Positions 26,701 to 36,757 are shown, numbered from the stretch's first letter. The stretch is DNA of 64,000 bases from an uncultured Bacteroidales bacterium (GCA_947570265.1 CANOUR010000001.1:1-64000); one strand, 5' to 3'. Notes: a model not told the origin generated them from the letters alone. A program made the numbers and translations.

Positions 26701-28332
26701 CATCTCTACGGAACATTCAAGTTGCTCGACATGTCGGGTGACATATACGCCGAGAATCTGGCAATGGACATCGGATTCACCAACACCACATACCATGCCA
26801 CCGACTCGGTGCACATATCTCCGGGGCGCATCGAGCTCGACGACATCACCATAACCGACGACAACGGCAAATCGGCAAAACTGTCGGGACTTCTGACCCA
26901 TAAAGATTTCAAGGAACCACGATTTACATTCCGCGTGACAGATGCCCGCGATATACTCGCCTACGACATCAAACCCAACAACGAACATCCATGGTATGGG
27001 AAAGTCTACGGCACCGGATCAGTGACTGTCACCGGCGAACCCGGAACGGTCGACATATTGGTAGATATGTCGACGGGACAAGGCACCGACTTCACTTTTG
27101 TGCTGTCGGATGAGGAAGTGGCCGCCGACTACAGCTTCATCACGTTCCGCGACAAGACTCCGGAGGACAAGACCAGTAAGCATGAGACAGACAGCACCGA
27201 CACAGAGCCTATGCTCGTCAGGATGCTGCGCGAACGCATACGTCAGTCAACCCAAAGCAGTCCGACAGCCTATGCCATGACATTCAACATCGATGTCACT
27301 CCACAGGCACGCATCACGTTGGTGATGGATCCGGTCGGCGGTGACAAGATCAGAGCCACAGGCAGCGGCAACATGCGCATGAGCTATGACTCGGCCAACG
27401 AGGAAATGAAGATGTATGGAACATACACCTTGCAGCACGGCACATACAACTTCACGCTGCAAGACATCATCATCAAAGAGTTCACGATCGACAACGGCAG
27501 TTCGATCTCGTTTCTCGGCGATCCATACTCAGCAAATCTCAATATACGCGCCCACTATGCGCTGAATGCCAATCTGAGCGATCTGGACGAATCATTCCTG
27601 CAAGACCGCGAACTCAACCGCACCAATGTGCCCGTGCACGCCATCATGTATGTGACAGGCGACATGCGCTCTCCCGACATATCGTTTGACCTCGAGTTTC
27701 CCACTCTGACACAGGACACCTACCGCAAGGTGAAATCGATAGTATCGACTGACGACATGATGAACCGCCAGATCATCTATCTGCTTGCGCTCAACCGGTT
27801 CTACACGCCCGATTATATGGATGCTACCCGCGGCAATGAACTGGTGTCTGTGGCCTCGTCGACCATATCGTCGCAGCTTAGCAACATACTCGGCCAACTC
27901 AGCGACAAATTCAGTATCGCGCCTTCGATACGCAGTGACCGAGGAGATTTCAGTGACGTGGAATTTGATGTAGCCCTTTCGAGCCATCTGCTGAACAACC
28001 GGCTGCTACTCAACGGCAATTTCGGTTATCGCGACAAATCGCTAAACAACAACTCGTTTATCGGCGACTTCGACATCGAGTACCTGCTCAACCGGTCGGG
28101 GTCGATACGACTTAAAGCTTATAACCGCTACAACGATCAGAACTATTACCTGAAATCGGCACTGACCACACAGGGTGTGGGTGTGATGTTCAAACGCGAC
28201 TTCGATTACCTTTTTGACTTCGCACGCCGGTTGCGGCGCAAACTCAAGGAGAAAAAGAAACCGGCTGAACCGGCCGATACTATTCCATCAACCACTACAG
28301 TCACCACCAATGGCCAGCTTCCTACAGATTGA
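23764..28332 (+). CDS. tamB: TamB-like translocation and assembly / lipid-transfer protein
   Basis: A 1522-residue protein with one N-terminal membrane anchor (about residues 12-35) followed by a very long repetitive beta-rich periplasmic region, then a TamB/DUF490 C-terminal domain from about 1120 to 1480. The C-terminal part includes MYGTYTLQHGTYNFTLQD, ARITLVMDPVGGD and FSIAPSIRSDRGDF. AsmA-like N-terminal features are present. Relatives bridge the inner and outer membranes and move phospholipids or help outer-membrane protein assembly. No omp85-type TamA gene is visible beside it. It overlaps priA by 4 nt upstream and the ABC-F gene by 23 nt downstream. Confidence 0.85.
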   Translation: MITVLKWCYKVIRSVLVTTLVIAALLPAILFVGLSLPSVQNRLRGVAEKELTNLLGTDVSIGRVTISPVSSVTLMNVEVADTAGSKIMTVKRLGAGIDPLRLITGDIRVTYAEVSGLDARISRPSDGMPLNIQPIIDRFKPKDKNKPPTRFDLAINTVVIRKSELHYDVLDAPACGDRFCPSHIAVHDLKADISLPRISNDLTIIDLKRLAFTTASAFAVKSLSGRAEITPTSVGVTNLDIEMPGSHLALGSVDISLNTPWRDMPLAVTLLKGCKVTPADLSAFVPELANLRVPAEIGLDVEGTPSDFIVRNLSVSLPDNALWLDIEGRMSGLPDGLANASAELKRLDLKANATTVTDIVKCFAPIKADAEQIISRMGTIDVAAHGTITHGESQLRCGISTDAGSIESDARLAIAGGKLSSVAGHLSTDGFDIAMLIPGIGEMSPVGLDAQIAFTPGDASSRSGLFDGEIHNLTWKSYTYSDIIANVALNGQDIEGSIGIDDPNITLTADGHASLPPGETNIALTADISDFDPSALGIYDKYPGYTLTTHIEADISGHNIDDVTGHVSVADTHFHDADDTASPELLLDRIDVTASVDSIGRQITIDSDVVNGGISGRFSFASLLPTAKGILARINPELFPTVTNDGDGLPENDLKLRLTIEPDNPLTRFITLPVGIIAPVTINGEINSADETITALISAPYLQQKDKLIEGTTLSFTAKASQRIAELHAASLLPTKAGPMSLLIDSHGINGRHDTQVEWSVANRPNYGDLRFSTSFSRDSSLTTRVDVNPGRIVFNDTVWTVAPSVITVADKRVNIGNFRVSHDDQLLSINGTASPDSTSTLTLKLRDINLDYVFETLNIPNVMFGGDATGTFHASKLFSRAPVAYTDNLFVRNLSYNRCVMGDGHIRSAWHPDGAGDITINAVIDEPQGRKSYIDGSIHPTKELLDFRFRADRAPVGFLQPFMSAFCDRITGYASGDAHLYGTFKLLDMSGDIYAENLAMDIGFTNTTYHATDSVHISPGRIELDDITITDDNGKSAKLSGLLTHKDFKEPRFTFRVTDARDILAYDIKPNNEHPWYGKVYGTGSVTVTGEPGTVDILVDMSTGQGTDFTFVLSDEEVAADYSFITFRDKTPEDKTSKHETDSTDTEPMLVRMLRERIRQSTQSSPTAYAMTFNIDVTPQARITLVMDPVGGDKIRATGSGNMRMSYDSANEEMKMYGTYTLQHGTYNFTLQDIIIKEFTIDNGSSISFLGDPYSANLNIRAHYALNANLSDLDESFLQDRELNRTNVPVHAIMYVTGDMRSPDISFDLEFPTLTQDTYRKVKSIVSTDDMMNRQIIYLLALNRFYTPDYMDATRGNELVSVASSTISSQLSNILGQLSDKFSIAPSIRSDRGDFSDVEFDVALSSHLLNNRLLLNGNFGYRDKSLNNNSFIGDFDIEYLLNRSGSIRLKAYNRYNDQNYYLKSALTTQGVGVMFKRDFDYLFDFARRLRRKLKEKKKPAEPADTIPSTTTVTTNGQLPTD

Positions 28333-30088
28333 GAATCTCACCAAGAGCTACGGCGAGCGCATGCTGTTCGCAGACGTGACCTTCGGAGTAAACGAAGGCG
28401 ACAAGATAGGCATAGTAGCCAAAAACGGCACCGGTAAATCGACATTGCTGAGTATCATCGCAGGCCGCGAAGCTCCTGACTCTGGCAAAGTGACATTCGC
28501 CGACGGCATACGCACCGGCTATCTCGAACAGACCCCACGGCTCGATCCTTCGCTCTGTGTGACGGATGCCTGCCGCGAATGCGCCACCGGAGCCGACCGA
28601 CAGGCATGGGATTTTGACGACCGCATGCGGCAGATGCTTTTTCAGCTCGGGGTCACTGACCTGAATGCCACTGTCGGCACACTGTCAGGTGGCCAGGCCA
28701 AACGTGTGGCCATAGCGGCCATGCTGCTCTCCGAACCCGATTTGCTGATACTCGACGAGCCTACCAACCATCTCGATATAGAACTGATCGAATGGCTGGA
28801 GAAATACCTTTCGCGCCAACGCATCACATTGCTGATGGTGACACACGACCGCTATTTCCTCGACCGCGTGTGCAACAAAGTGATCGAGATCGACATGGAA
28901 CGGATATTCACCTATCAGGGCAACTACGATCTCTATCTGCGCCGCCGAGCCGAACGCATCGAGGCCATGGGTGCGGAACTGGCACGTGTGAAAAACACCT
29001 TGCGCAAAGAGCAGGAATGGATGAACCGCCAGCCACAGGCACGTGCCGGAAAAGCAAAATTCAGAATCGACGCATTTCATGATCTCAAGGAACGTTCGCG
29101 CGTCAATCTGACGGAGCGTAATGTCAGCCTCGAGGTGAAAGCCGGCTACATCGGATCGAAGATATTTGAAGCACGCGGCGTGAGCAAATCGTATGGCGAT
29201 AAAAAGATACTCGATGGTTTCACCTACACATTCTCACGATATGAGAAACTTGGCATCATAGGCCCGAACGGTGTGGGCAAATCCACATTCATAAAAATGC
29301 TGCAGGGACTCGTACAGCCCGACAAGGGGGAATGGGATGTAGGCACGACCGTAAGGTTCGGATATTATTCACAAGAGGGAATACCGCTCGATGCAGACAA
29401 GAAAGTGATCGACGCCATCACGGAGATAGCCGAAGATGTGGTGGTGAACGGCGACCGGCACTACACCCCGATGCAGTTTCTCACCCATTTTCTGTTCTCT
29501 CCGGCCGATCAGCAAAAATACATCTCGACACTAAGCGGCGGAGAGCGCAGCCGTCTGCATCTGGCAGCTGTGCTGATGCGTAGTCCGAATTTCCTGATAC
29601 TCGACGAGCCGACAAACGATCTCGACATAGTCACCCTCGGAATACTTGAAGAATATCTGAGGGAATTTGCCGGATGCGTGATCGTGGTGAGCCATGACCG
29701 ATTTTTTCTCGATTCGATCGTGGATCATCTTTTTGTTCTCGAGGGAAACGGCAGTGTGAAGGATTTCCCGGGCACATACAGCGAATATCGTCAGTGGCGT
29801 GACGAGCAGGAGCGCCAGAAACGTATAACAGCCGAGGCCACCGCACCTCGTCCGACCAAACCACGCAGCGAGCGTCCGACGCGCCTCACTTATGCCGAAC
29901 GACGTGAATATGAGGGGCTGACAGCCGAGATAGATAGTCTGACAGCTGAAAAAGCGGCTCTTGAAGCCCTCTTTGCCTCCGGTGCTCCGGCCGATGAAAT
30001 AGCCTCGAAAAGCGAGCGCTATTCCGAGGTGTCGGCACTGCTTGACGAAAAGGAATTACGTTGGCTCGAACTCGACGAAAAAGCATGA
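28310..30088 (+). CDS. ABC-F ATPase, Uup-like
   Basis: A 592-residue soluble twin ATPase without membrane helices. The two cassettes have Walker A KNGTGKST near residue 41 and GPNGVGKST near 320, signatures LSGGQAKRVAIAAML near 126 and LSGGERSRLHLAAVL near 409, and Walker B LLILDEPTNHLD and FLILDEPTNDLD. The C-terminal coiled coil (about 520-590) is typical of Uup, which acts on ribosomes and in DNA maintenance. The linker between cassettes is moderately short. ATG 28310 gives the conserved N-terminus ASFLQIENLTKSYGER and overlaps tamB by 23 nt. Its stop overlaps the next gene by 4 nt. The exact ABC-F subgroup is not certain. Confidence 0.85.
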   Translation: MASFLQIENLTKSYGERMLFADVTFGVNEGDKIGIVAKNGTGKSTLLSIIAGREAPDSGKVTFADGIRTGYLEQTPRLDPSLCVTDACRECATGADRQAWDFDDRMRQMLFQLGVTDLNATVGTLSGGQAKRVAIAAMLLSEPDLLILDEPTNHLDIELIEWLEKYLSRQRITLLMVTHDRYFLDRVCNKVIEIDMERIFTYQGNYDLYLRRRAERIEAMGAELARVKNTLRKEQEWMNRQPQARAGKAKFRIDAFHDLKERSRVNLTERNVSLEVKAGYIGSKIFEARGVSKSYGDKKILDGFTYTFSRYEKLGIIGPNGVGKSTFIKMLQGLVQPDKGEWDVGTTVRFGYYSQEGIPLDADKKVIDAITEIAEDVVVNGDRHYTPMQFLTHFLFSPADQQKYISTLSGGERSRLHLAAVLMRSPNFLILDEPTNDLDIVTLGILEEYLREFAGCVIVVSHDRFFLDSIVDHLFVLEGNGSVKDFPGTYSEYRQWRDEQERQKRITAEATAPRPTKPRSERPTRLTYAERREYEGLTAEIDSLTAEKAALEALFASGAPADEIASKSERYSEVSALLDEKELRWLELDEKA

Positions 30089-31533
30089 CCATGATCCGAC
30101 GCACACTGCTATCGATAATTGCCGGAATCATTACATTCACCGCCGGTTTATGCCAAGCACCCAAGCGGGAATTCCGCGGTGCATGGATCCAGACTGTCTA
30201 TCAGGATCATTATGCCAAACGCTCGGCAGACGAAAACCGCCAGTGGCTGCGCGACGAACTCGACGCCCTGCAACGCTCAGGCATCAATGCCATTGTATTT
30301 CAAGTAAGACCATCGGCCGATGCATTTTATTTCAGCGACATTGAGCCAACAAGCCGTTTCCTGTCAGGCGAATGCGGAAAAGATGCAGATTGGGATCCTC
30401 TGCAATTCATGATCGACGAATGCCATGCCAGAGGTATGGAACTTCACGCGTGGCTGAACCCCTACCGCATCACTACCTCGAAAAGTGAGACACTGCCTTC
30501 AGGACATATAGCGCGACGCCATCCCGAACGCACCGTCACATATGCCAACCGGCTTTATTTCAATCCGGCGCTTCAGTCAAACCGCGACTGGATAACCGAT
30601 GTGATCAAAGATATTGTGAGCCGTTATGATATCGATGCCATTCATTTCGACGACTACTTCTATCCCTACCCTGTGAAAGGTCAGAAGTTTGATGACACAA
30701 AAGCTTACAAAGCGTCAGCCAATGGCATGAAGCTCGCAGACTGGCGGCGTCACAACGTCGATATGCTCATCGAGCAAGTGTCAGCGGCTATAAAAGAAAT
30801 AAAACCATGGGTGAGATTCGGCATCAGTCCGTTCGGCATATGGAGAAACAAAGCATCCGATCCACGTGGCAGTGACACACGCGGACTGCAGAACTACGAT
30901 GATCTGTATGCCGATGTGGTCGCATGGGCCGGGCAAGGATGGATTGACTATCTTGTGCCTCAGATATATTGGGCGACAGACCATCGGCTGGCCGGATGGA
31001 ACAAACTTGCCGACTGGTGGGATAAGGCTGTCAGCCCATCGTGTCTGGTGTTTATCGGACAAGATGTCAAAGTCACCGCCGATGCCGGTGAACTCGACCA
31101 CAAGGTGAAGCGCACGAGAGAACTTCCACGCCTCGATGGATCATGCTGGTGGCCGGCAGCGCTTATCACATCGAATCATGGAGGCATCGCCGACCGTCTC
31201 GAAGGAGACTTTCATGCACACCCGGCACTACCACCGGCATATCCGTCGCTGTCGGAACACACACCCGAGCCGGTGAGTCTGCCGAGATACAACGGCGAAA
31301 TGCTCAGCTGGGCCACACATGAACCTCTCGGCAAAACCGATGATGCAATAGCTTGGGTCGTGTATCTTTTCCCGGGCAACCACGAAACCAATATGAGCGA
31401 CCCGACATCGATCCATGCCATAACACGTGAGCGCCAATGCCGTCTGCCCGACGGATTCCGCGGCACAGTGGCCATAACATCGCTGTCGCGTGTCAATATC
31501 GAGAGCCGACCTGTAGTACTTCATATTCCATGA
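30085..31533 (+). CDS. GHL10/YngK-like glycoside-hydrolase-family protein, exported
   Basis: A 482-residue protein with signal peptide (MIRRTLLSIIAGIITFTAGLC) followed by the family start KREFRGAWIQTVY. It has the TIM-barrel hallmarks of the DUF187/GHL10 family: GINAIVFQVRPSADAFY, ARGMELHAWLNPYR, YDIDAIHFDDYFYPYP, VRFGISPFGIWRNK and DYLVPQIYW. The paired Asp in IHFDDYF are candidate catalytic residues. A C-terminal beta domain follows from about 390. Relatives act on glycans or peptidoglycan-associated material, but the substrate is not known. It starts within the ABC-F stop (ATGA) and its stop overlaps the glycosyltransferase ATG by 4 nt. Confidence 0.85.
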   Translation: MTMIRRTLLSIIAGIITFTAGLCQAPKREFRGAWIQTVYQDHYAKRSADENRQWLRDELDALQRSGINAIVFQVRPSADAFYFSDIEPTSRFLSGECGKDADWDPLQFMIDECHARGMELHAWLNPYRITTSKSETLPSGHIARRHPERTVTYANRLYFNPALQSNRDWITDVIKDIVSRYDIDAIHFDDYFYPYPVKGQKFDDTKAYKASANGMKLADWRRHNVDMLIEQVSAAIKEIKPWVRFGISPFGIWRNKASDPRGSDTRGLQNYDDLYADVVAWAGQGWIDYLVPQIYWATDHRLAGWNKLADWWDKAVSPSCLVFIGQDVKVTADAGELDHKVKRTRELPRLDGSCWWPAALITSNHGGIADRLEGDFHAHPALPPAYPSLSEHTPEPVSLPRYNGEMLSWATHEPLGKTDDAIAWVVYLFPGNHETNMSDPTSIHAITRERQCRLPDGFRGTVAITSLSRVNIESRPVVLHIP

Positions 31534-32363
31534 TCAGTCTGCCTATGCTGACAGTGTCTATCGTCACATACCACACCTCACACGAAGAGCTCGCCGGATG
31601 TCTGTCATCACTCGACAGCCCATGCGTCAAAGCCATATATGTGGTTGACAATGCATCAGAGGAAACAATGCGATCGTTTTGCCTAAACTATCCCAAGGTA
31701 GTGTATATACCGAGTGAAAACAAAGGCTATGGTGCGGGACACAATGTGGCGATCAGGCGTATCATGGCCGACAACGTTGCATATCATCTTGTTGTCAACT
31801 CCGACATAAAGTTTGACCCCGGAATGCTACCACGCATGATCGATCTGATGGAGCGTCACCCCGGAGTGGGTCAGCTACATCCACGTGTAATCAACCCCGA
31901 CGGCAGCATGCAATGGACAGTGCGACGTCTGCCTACACCGATCGATCTGATAGGACGCCGATTTCTGCCACAGTCGTGGACACGCAGACGCAATGACCGG
32001 TATCTGCTCAAGCACCTCGACCACAACCGTCCGATGAACATACCCTATCATCAGGGCAGTTTCATGTTGTTGCGCACCGATGCACTGCGGCGGACAGGAT
32101 TGTTTGACGAGCGATTTTTCATGTATCCCGAGGATATAGATCTGACACGTCGCATCCACCGGAGCTATGTCACACTCTACTGGCCTCATGAGCAAATTGT
32201 TCATGACCATCGTGCCGAAAGCTATGCCGGCGGACGCATGCTTCGCATCCATATGGCCAACATGATACGCTATTTCTTCAAGTGGGGATGGATTGCCGAC
32301 AAAGAGCGCCGGAGAGAAAACCGCAAGCTCGACAACGGCACAGCATATGTTGACATAAGCTGA
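31530..32363 (+). CDS. Family 2 glycosyltransferase
   Basis: A 277-residue GT-A fold transferase. TVSIVTYHTSHEELAGCL opens the nucleotide-binding domain; NKGYGAGHNVAIR and VVNSDIKFDP supply the DxD-like metal and sugar-nucleotide site (here SDI) near residue 90; the acceptor region includes GSFMLLRTDALRRTGLFDERFFMYPEDIDL, typical of rhamnosyl- and related transferases. It has no membrane helix. The start ATG 31530 overlaps the GHL10 stop. It may add a sugar to lipopolysaccharide or capsule, but no other polysaccharide genes are near, so the acceptor is unknown. Confidence 0.88.
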   Translation: MISLPMLTVSIVTYHTSHEELAGCLSSLDSPCVKAIYVVDNASEETMRSFCLNYPKVVYIPSENKGYGAGHNVAIRRIMADNVAYHLVVNSDIKFDPGMLPRMIDLMERHPGVGQLHPRVINPDGSMQWTVRRLPTPIDLIGRRFLPQSWTRRRNDRYLLKHLDHNRPMNIPYHQGSFMLLRTDALRRTGLFDERFFMYPEDIDLTRRIHRSYVTLYWPHEQIVHDHRAESYAGGRMLRIHMANMIRYFFKWGWIADKERRRENRKLDNGTAYVDIS

Positions 32364-32372
32364 GAGCCTGTC

Positions 32373-32936
32373 TCAGACGGTCTTGATGACACGTGCCGGA
32401 TTTCCTGCCACAAGCACACGCGGCGGGACATCGCGTGTGACAACGGCACCAGCAGCCACCACCGATCCGTCGCCGATGGTCACGCCGGGCAATATTGTGG
32501 CGCTTCCACCGATCCACACATCGTTGCCTATGATGACCGGTTCGGCCCATTCGGCAAAAGTGGCGCGCTGCTCAGGATCGAGGGGATGACATGCCGTGTA
32601 GATGCTCACATTCGGGCCAATCATCACGTTACGACCGATTCTAACCTCTGCCTCGTCGAGGATTGTGAGATTGAAATTGGCAAAGAAGTCTTCACCGACA
32701 TATATATTGCACCCGTAGTCACACCGGAAAGGCTGATTGATATGAAACCGTTCGCCGCAACCTCCGAGCAATGACTTCAAAATCGCCCTTTGCCCGTCAA
32801 TATCGGCAGGAGAGATGCTGTTGAACCTCCACAGACGCTCACGTGTAGCCATCAGCAGCTCACGAAACTCAGGCATAGCAGCATCGTATATATCTCCCGA
32901 CAGCATTTTATGCCATTCTTCTTCAAAATGTGTCAT
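32373..32936 (-). CDS. Maltose/galactoside O-acetyltransferase-like protein
   Basis: A 187-residue left-handed beta-helix acetyltransferase of the LacA/Maa/NodL group. The N-terminal helical Mac domain (KMLSGDIYDAAMPEFRELL) is followed by hexapeptide repeats (GRNVMIGPNVSIYTACHPLD, with the active-site His in ACHPLD; IIGNDVWIGGSATILPGVTIG; and GAVVTRDVPPRVLVAGNPARVI). ATG 32936 yields the canonical THFEEEWHKML start. It is convergent with the glycosyltransferase, 9 nt apart, and follows the lipoprotein gene by 28 nt on the same strand. It probably transfers acetyl from acetyl-CoA to a sugar; the substrate cannot be read from sequence. Confidence 0.9.
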   Translation of the reverse strand: MTHFEEEWHKMLSGDIYDAAMPEFRELLMATRERLWRFNSISPADIDGQRAILKSLLGGCGERFHINQPFRCDYGCNIYVGEDFFANFNLTILDEAEVRIGRNVMIGPNVSIYTACHPLDPEQRATFAEWAEPVIIGNDVWIGGSATILPGVTIGDGSVVAAGAVVTRDVPPRVLVAGNPARVIKTV

Positions 32937-32964
32937 AATCGATTGGTTAATCTTTCGTGGGAAT

Positions 32965-33870
32965 TTATTTGTCAGCACGAGCGACAGCACCGACACGTGA
33001 TGTAAGATAGTCACGCCAGTATGCACGCTCGACCCGATGAGCCACAGAATCACCCGACACACCGATTAGCACGATCTGATGAGGGTCATCTTCTGACAGA
33101 CGGTCGTAGACATAACATGCCCGCGAGCCGTCACGACCGTTGAACATGAATGTTCTCATTCCGGCCGAGCCATCGACTTCAAGATGTCCGCGCATGCTCA
33201 TCGAAGGGCGACCATGAAGGTCGACACCATGCTCATACACAGCCAATCGATATGGCGATTCCGCATCATCGTCGGCCTCGCTACGGGCATCGACACGGTA
33301 GACCGCACCGTTATCAACTCCACGCAGGCAGAAAACCGGAGTCCATCCTTCGCGCATATCAGAGTGAAGTGATCCGATCTCCTCACGGGCGAGAGTATTG
33401 ATCATTGCTTTCTCTGCTACAGATATATAGTTGAGTGCGTAGAGTTTATCATCAATCCACAGATAGCGGCCATCCTGCAAAGTCCAACCCTTCCAACCGT
33501 TCTGCGACCATTCTTCGGCCGACGCATTGCGCAACACATTGCGCAACGAGTCATCGACCATCACCGGATAGTATATGGCCATCTTCACTGAATCATCCAC
33601 ATCACGCAACGGATAAGGACGCTCAAGGGGATAGCTCACCGCTGACGCAAAGCGCCGCGCATCGTTACGGGTAACCGCACTGACAATCTCGGCAACTTCC
33701 TTAGGAGGAGCAACCACAGCGGCTGTCTGACCGACTGTGGCGGCATCTTTCGTCGCATCTGCGGCAACTCCGGCGTTATCACCGCCACATGATGAGGTGA
33801 GAAAAACAGCCAGCACTGCCACTGCCATGGCACATGCCGTTGCCGTTTTCTGCAAATCTGTCACCTTCAT
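32965..33870 (-). CDS. Putative lipoprotein of unknown function
   Basis: A 301-residue protein with a lipoprotein signal (h-region CAMAVAVLAVFL, lipobox LTSSC near residue 28). ATG 33870 is chosen because it puts this signal at the terminus; ATG 33906 is an alternative with twelve extra residues. An Ala/Val-rich linker follows, then a mixed globular part with SYPLERPYPLRDVDDSV, EEWSQNGWKGWTLQDGRYLW and SVAEKAMINTLAREEIGSLH. I recognise no domain. It lies between a lysozyme-like gene (46 nt) and an acetyltransferase (28 nt), so a cell-wall or envelope role is suggested by context only. Confidence 0.6.
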   Translation of the reverse strand: MKVTDLQKTATACAMAVAVLAVFLTSSCGGDNAGVAADATKDAATVGQTAAVVAPPKEVAEIVSAVTRNDARRFASAVSYPLERPYPLRDVDDSVKMAIYYPVMVDDSLRNVLRNASAEEWSQNGWKGWTLQDGRYLWIDDKLYALNYISVAEKAMINTLAREEIGSLHSDMREGWTPVFCLRGVDNGAVYRVDARSEADDDAESPYRLAVYEHGVDLHGRPSMSMRGHLEVDGSAGMRTFMFNGRDGSRACYVYDRLSEDDPHQIVLIGVSGDSVAHRVERAYWRDYLTSRVGAVARADK

Positions 33871-33916
33871 AACAAACTGATTAAAACTCTTTATACGAGT
33901 AGACATGCGGGATTAA

Positions 33917-34405
33917 TTATTGAACGAACAGTGAATCGAATTCTTCGACACGCCGGTTTCTGATACCTTTGTGCGGTTTGCCCTTATAGCGGTTGTAGGA
34001 TATGTATATATCGCGGATGTCGCGGTCGCCGTTACGCAATTTTGAAATGATGCTCGATCTGTTGACCATTCCATGACCCACGTTATAGGCCAATGTGGCG
34101 AGCAAAAGAGAGTCGGCATCGAATGAGCGGTAGCGCGCGCACAGTTTGTCAAGATCCTCGCGCAACAACTTGTCGGCCTGCTCTTCGGTGAGCTGTACAC
34201 CCCGCTTATATGGGTCACCCGGCCACACACGGTGACCGTAGCCAATGTATGGCCAATCCTTGGGACGGTGCATAGTCTCATATTTCTTGATTACAGCTAT
34301 TGCCGCTTCATATTGCGCCCGGCTGTCGCGCGACGCGGCTGGATCGGCCAATATGATCACAAACGACAGCAAGGCACTGACAATAACCGAGAAGATTTTC
34401 GTCAT
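33917..34405 (-). CDS. GH24 lysozyme-like protein
   Basis: A 162-residue protein with a signal anchor or signal peptide (KIFSVIVSALLSFVIILADPAAS) and a GH24-like core. IKKYETMHR supplies the candidate catalytic Glu near residue 43; YIGYGHRVWPGD matches the GYGH lysozyme motif; LTEEQADKLLREDLDKL and LATLAYNVGHGMVNRS complete the fold. Family members cleave peptidoglycan between MurNAc and GlcNAc. The signal peptide and lack of phage genes argue for a chromosomal remodelling enzyme, not a prophage endolysin. It is likely co-transcribed with the L,D-transpeptidase 71 nt upstream. Confidence 0.82.
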   Translation of the reverse strand: MTKIFSVIVSALLSFVIILADPAASRDSRAQYEAAIAVIKKYETMHRPKDWPYIGYGHRVWPGDPYKRGVQLTEEQADKLLREDLDKLCARYRSFDADSLLLATLAYNVGHGMVNRSSIISKLRNGDRDIRDIYISYNRYKGKPHKGIRNRRVEEFDSLFVQ

Positions 34406-34476
34406 AAGCCATTATTTATGGCAACACGATGGCTGCCTGTATCTGTCTATAATAACGACCTACGGCATCAAAGGGT

Positions 34477-35094
34477 TCATACCGGATCGGGCAACACTGT
34501 CACCCACAGGTCTTTCTGCACCATCGGCTTCAGGCGCAGCACATTCTCATTATGCAGGCGCATGCAACCGTGGCTCGATCGGCCTGGCACTGACGACGGG
34601 GCATTTGTGCCGTGGATGCCAATGCCCCAGTAGCGCGGAGTCTTGATCGACAGGAATATCGGGCCGTAGCACTTTGAGTCGGTGTCTTTATATGTCCAGT
34701 CGGTGGAATTATAAATACCGTAGAGCGGAAACGTGCCCTCGGGCGTCTTGCAGTCATCGGCCTTTACCTTCTGACCCCGGTTGAGCGACGAGCACACGGG
34801 GAAGCATAGCATCGTGTCGCCAAGTGCATTGAAAAGATATAGCCTGCGGGCATCTTTATTGACTGTTATAGATCTCTTCATGTGCATCCGACCGGGGACA
34901 GACGAGTTGACACGCTCGATCTCGCTGCGTTTTTCGAGCTTGGGCAGTTTGGCAGGACTTGTGCCCTGATAGTCTTTTATAATATCAATGATGGCCTCGC
35001 AAGGCAACAGCTCCTGATCGCCGGCCAAGGCTGCGGCCGTCATGCCTGCAACGGCTGTACAAAGCGATATAACAAACGCGCGCGGTGTTTTCAT
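34477..35094 (-). CDS. YkuD-type L,D-transpeptidase
   Basis: A 205-residue exported protein with signal peptide (AFVISLCTAVAGMTAAALA). The YkuD catalytic motif is intact: HGTNAPSSVPGRSSHGCMR near residues 160-178, with SHGC supplying the nucleophilic Cys. KTPEGTFPLYGIYNS upstream is also typical. Such enzymes make 3-3 peptidoglycan cross-links or attach proteins to peptidoglycan. No peptidoglycan-binding domain is present. The promoter is nearly perfect (TTTG at 35127-35130, a 20-nt spacer, TAATTTTG at 35099-35106) and lies only 4 nt from the ATG, so the message should be leaderless. It heads a minus-strand set with the lysozyme-like, lipoprotein and acetyltransferase genes. Confidence 0.9.
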   Translation of the reverse strand: MKTPRAFVISLCTAVAGMTAAALAGDQELLPCEAIIDIIKDYQGTSPAKLPKLEKRSEIERVNSSVPGRMHMKRSITVNKDARRLYLFNALGDTMLCFPVCSSLNRGQKVKADDCKTPEGTFPLYGIYNSTDWTYKDTDSKCYGPIFLSIKTPRYWGIGIHGTNAPSSVPGRSSHGCMRLHNENVLRLKPMVQKDLWVTVLPDPV

Positions 35095-35098
35095 TTCA

Positions 35099-35130
35099 CA
35101 AAATTAGTCGTTTTTTATTTTTTGCCCAAA
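35099..35130 (-). promoter_or_regulatory. Promoter of the L,D-transpeptidase gene (leaderless)
   Basis: On the minus strand TTTG (35127-35130) and TAATTTTG (35099-35106) are separated by 20 nt, matching the Bacteroidota -33/-7 promoter. The -7 box ends 4 nt from the ATG. Confidence 0.75.
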
Positions 35131-35170
35131 AATCAACGCAGCGTATCATCGAAAATTGCTTGAAAATATC

Positions 35171-35178
35171 TATCTTTG
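35171..35178 (+). promoter_or_regulatory. -7 box of the guaB promoter
   Basis: TATCTTTG fits TAnnTTTG and lies about 40 nt upstream of the guaB ATG, leaving a leader of roughly 35 nt. No clear -33 box is visible at the expected distance. Confidence 0.65.
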
Positions 35179-35188
35179 CATGCAATAA

Positions 35189-36697
<1,509 letters not shown>

Positions 36698-36719
36698 CCG
36701 ACAACAACATAGCCATATG

Positions 36720-36757
36720 AGCCGGAGCATATCCATGATGGATATAAGCTCCGGCTT
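36720..36757 (+). terminator. Intrinsic terminator after guaB
   Basis: A stem agccggagc (36720-36728) with gctccggct (36748-36756), extended inside by atatcc/ggatat, is followed by a short T-run (ctttcg). The T-run is short, but the position 22 nt after the guaB stop supports a terminator. Confidence 0.7.

Noticed and set aside
33917..34405. Prophage endolysin
   Set aside because: The protein is GH24-like but has an export signal and no phage genes nearby; a chromosomal envelope gene is simpler.
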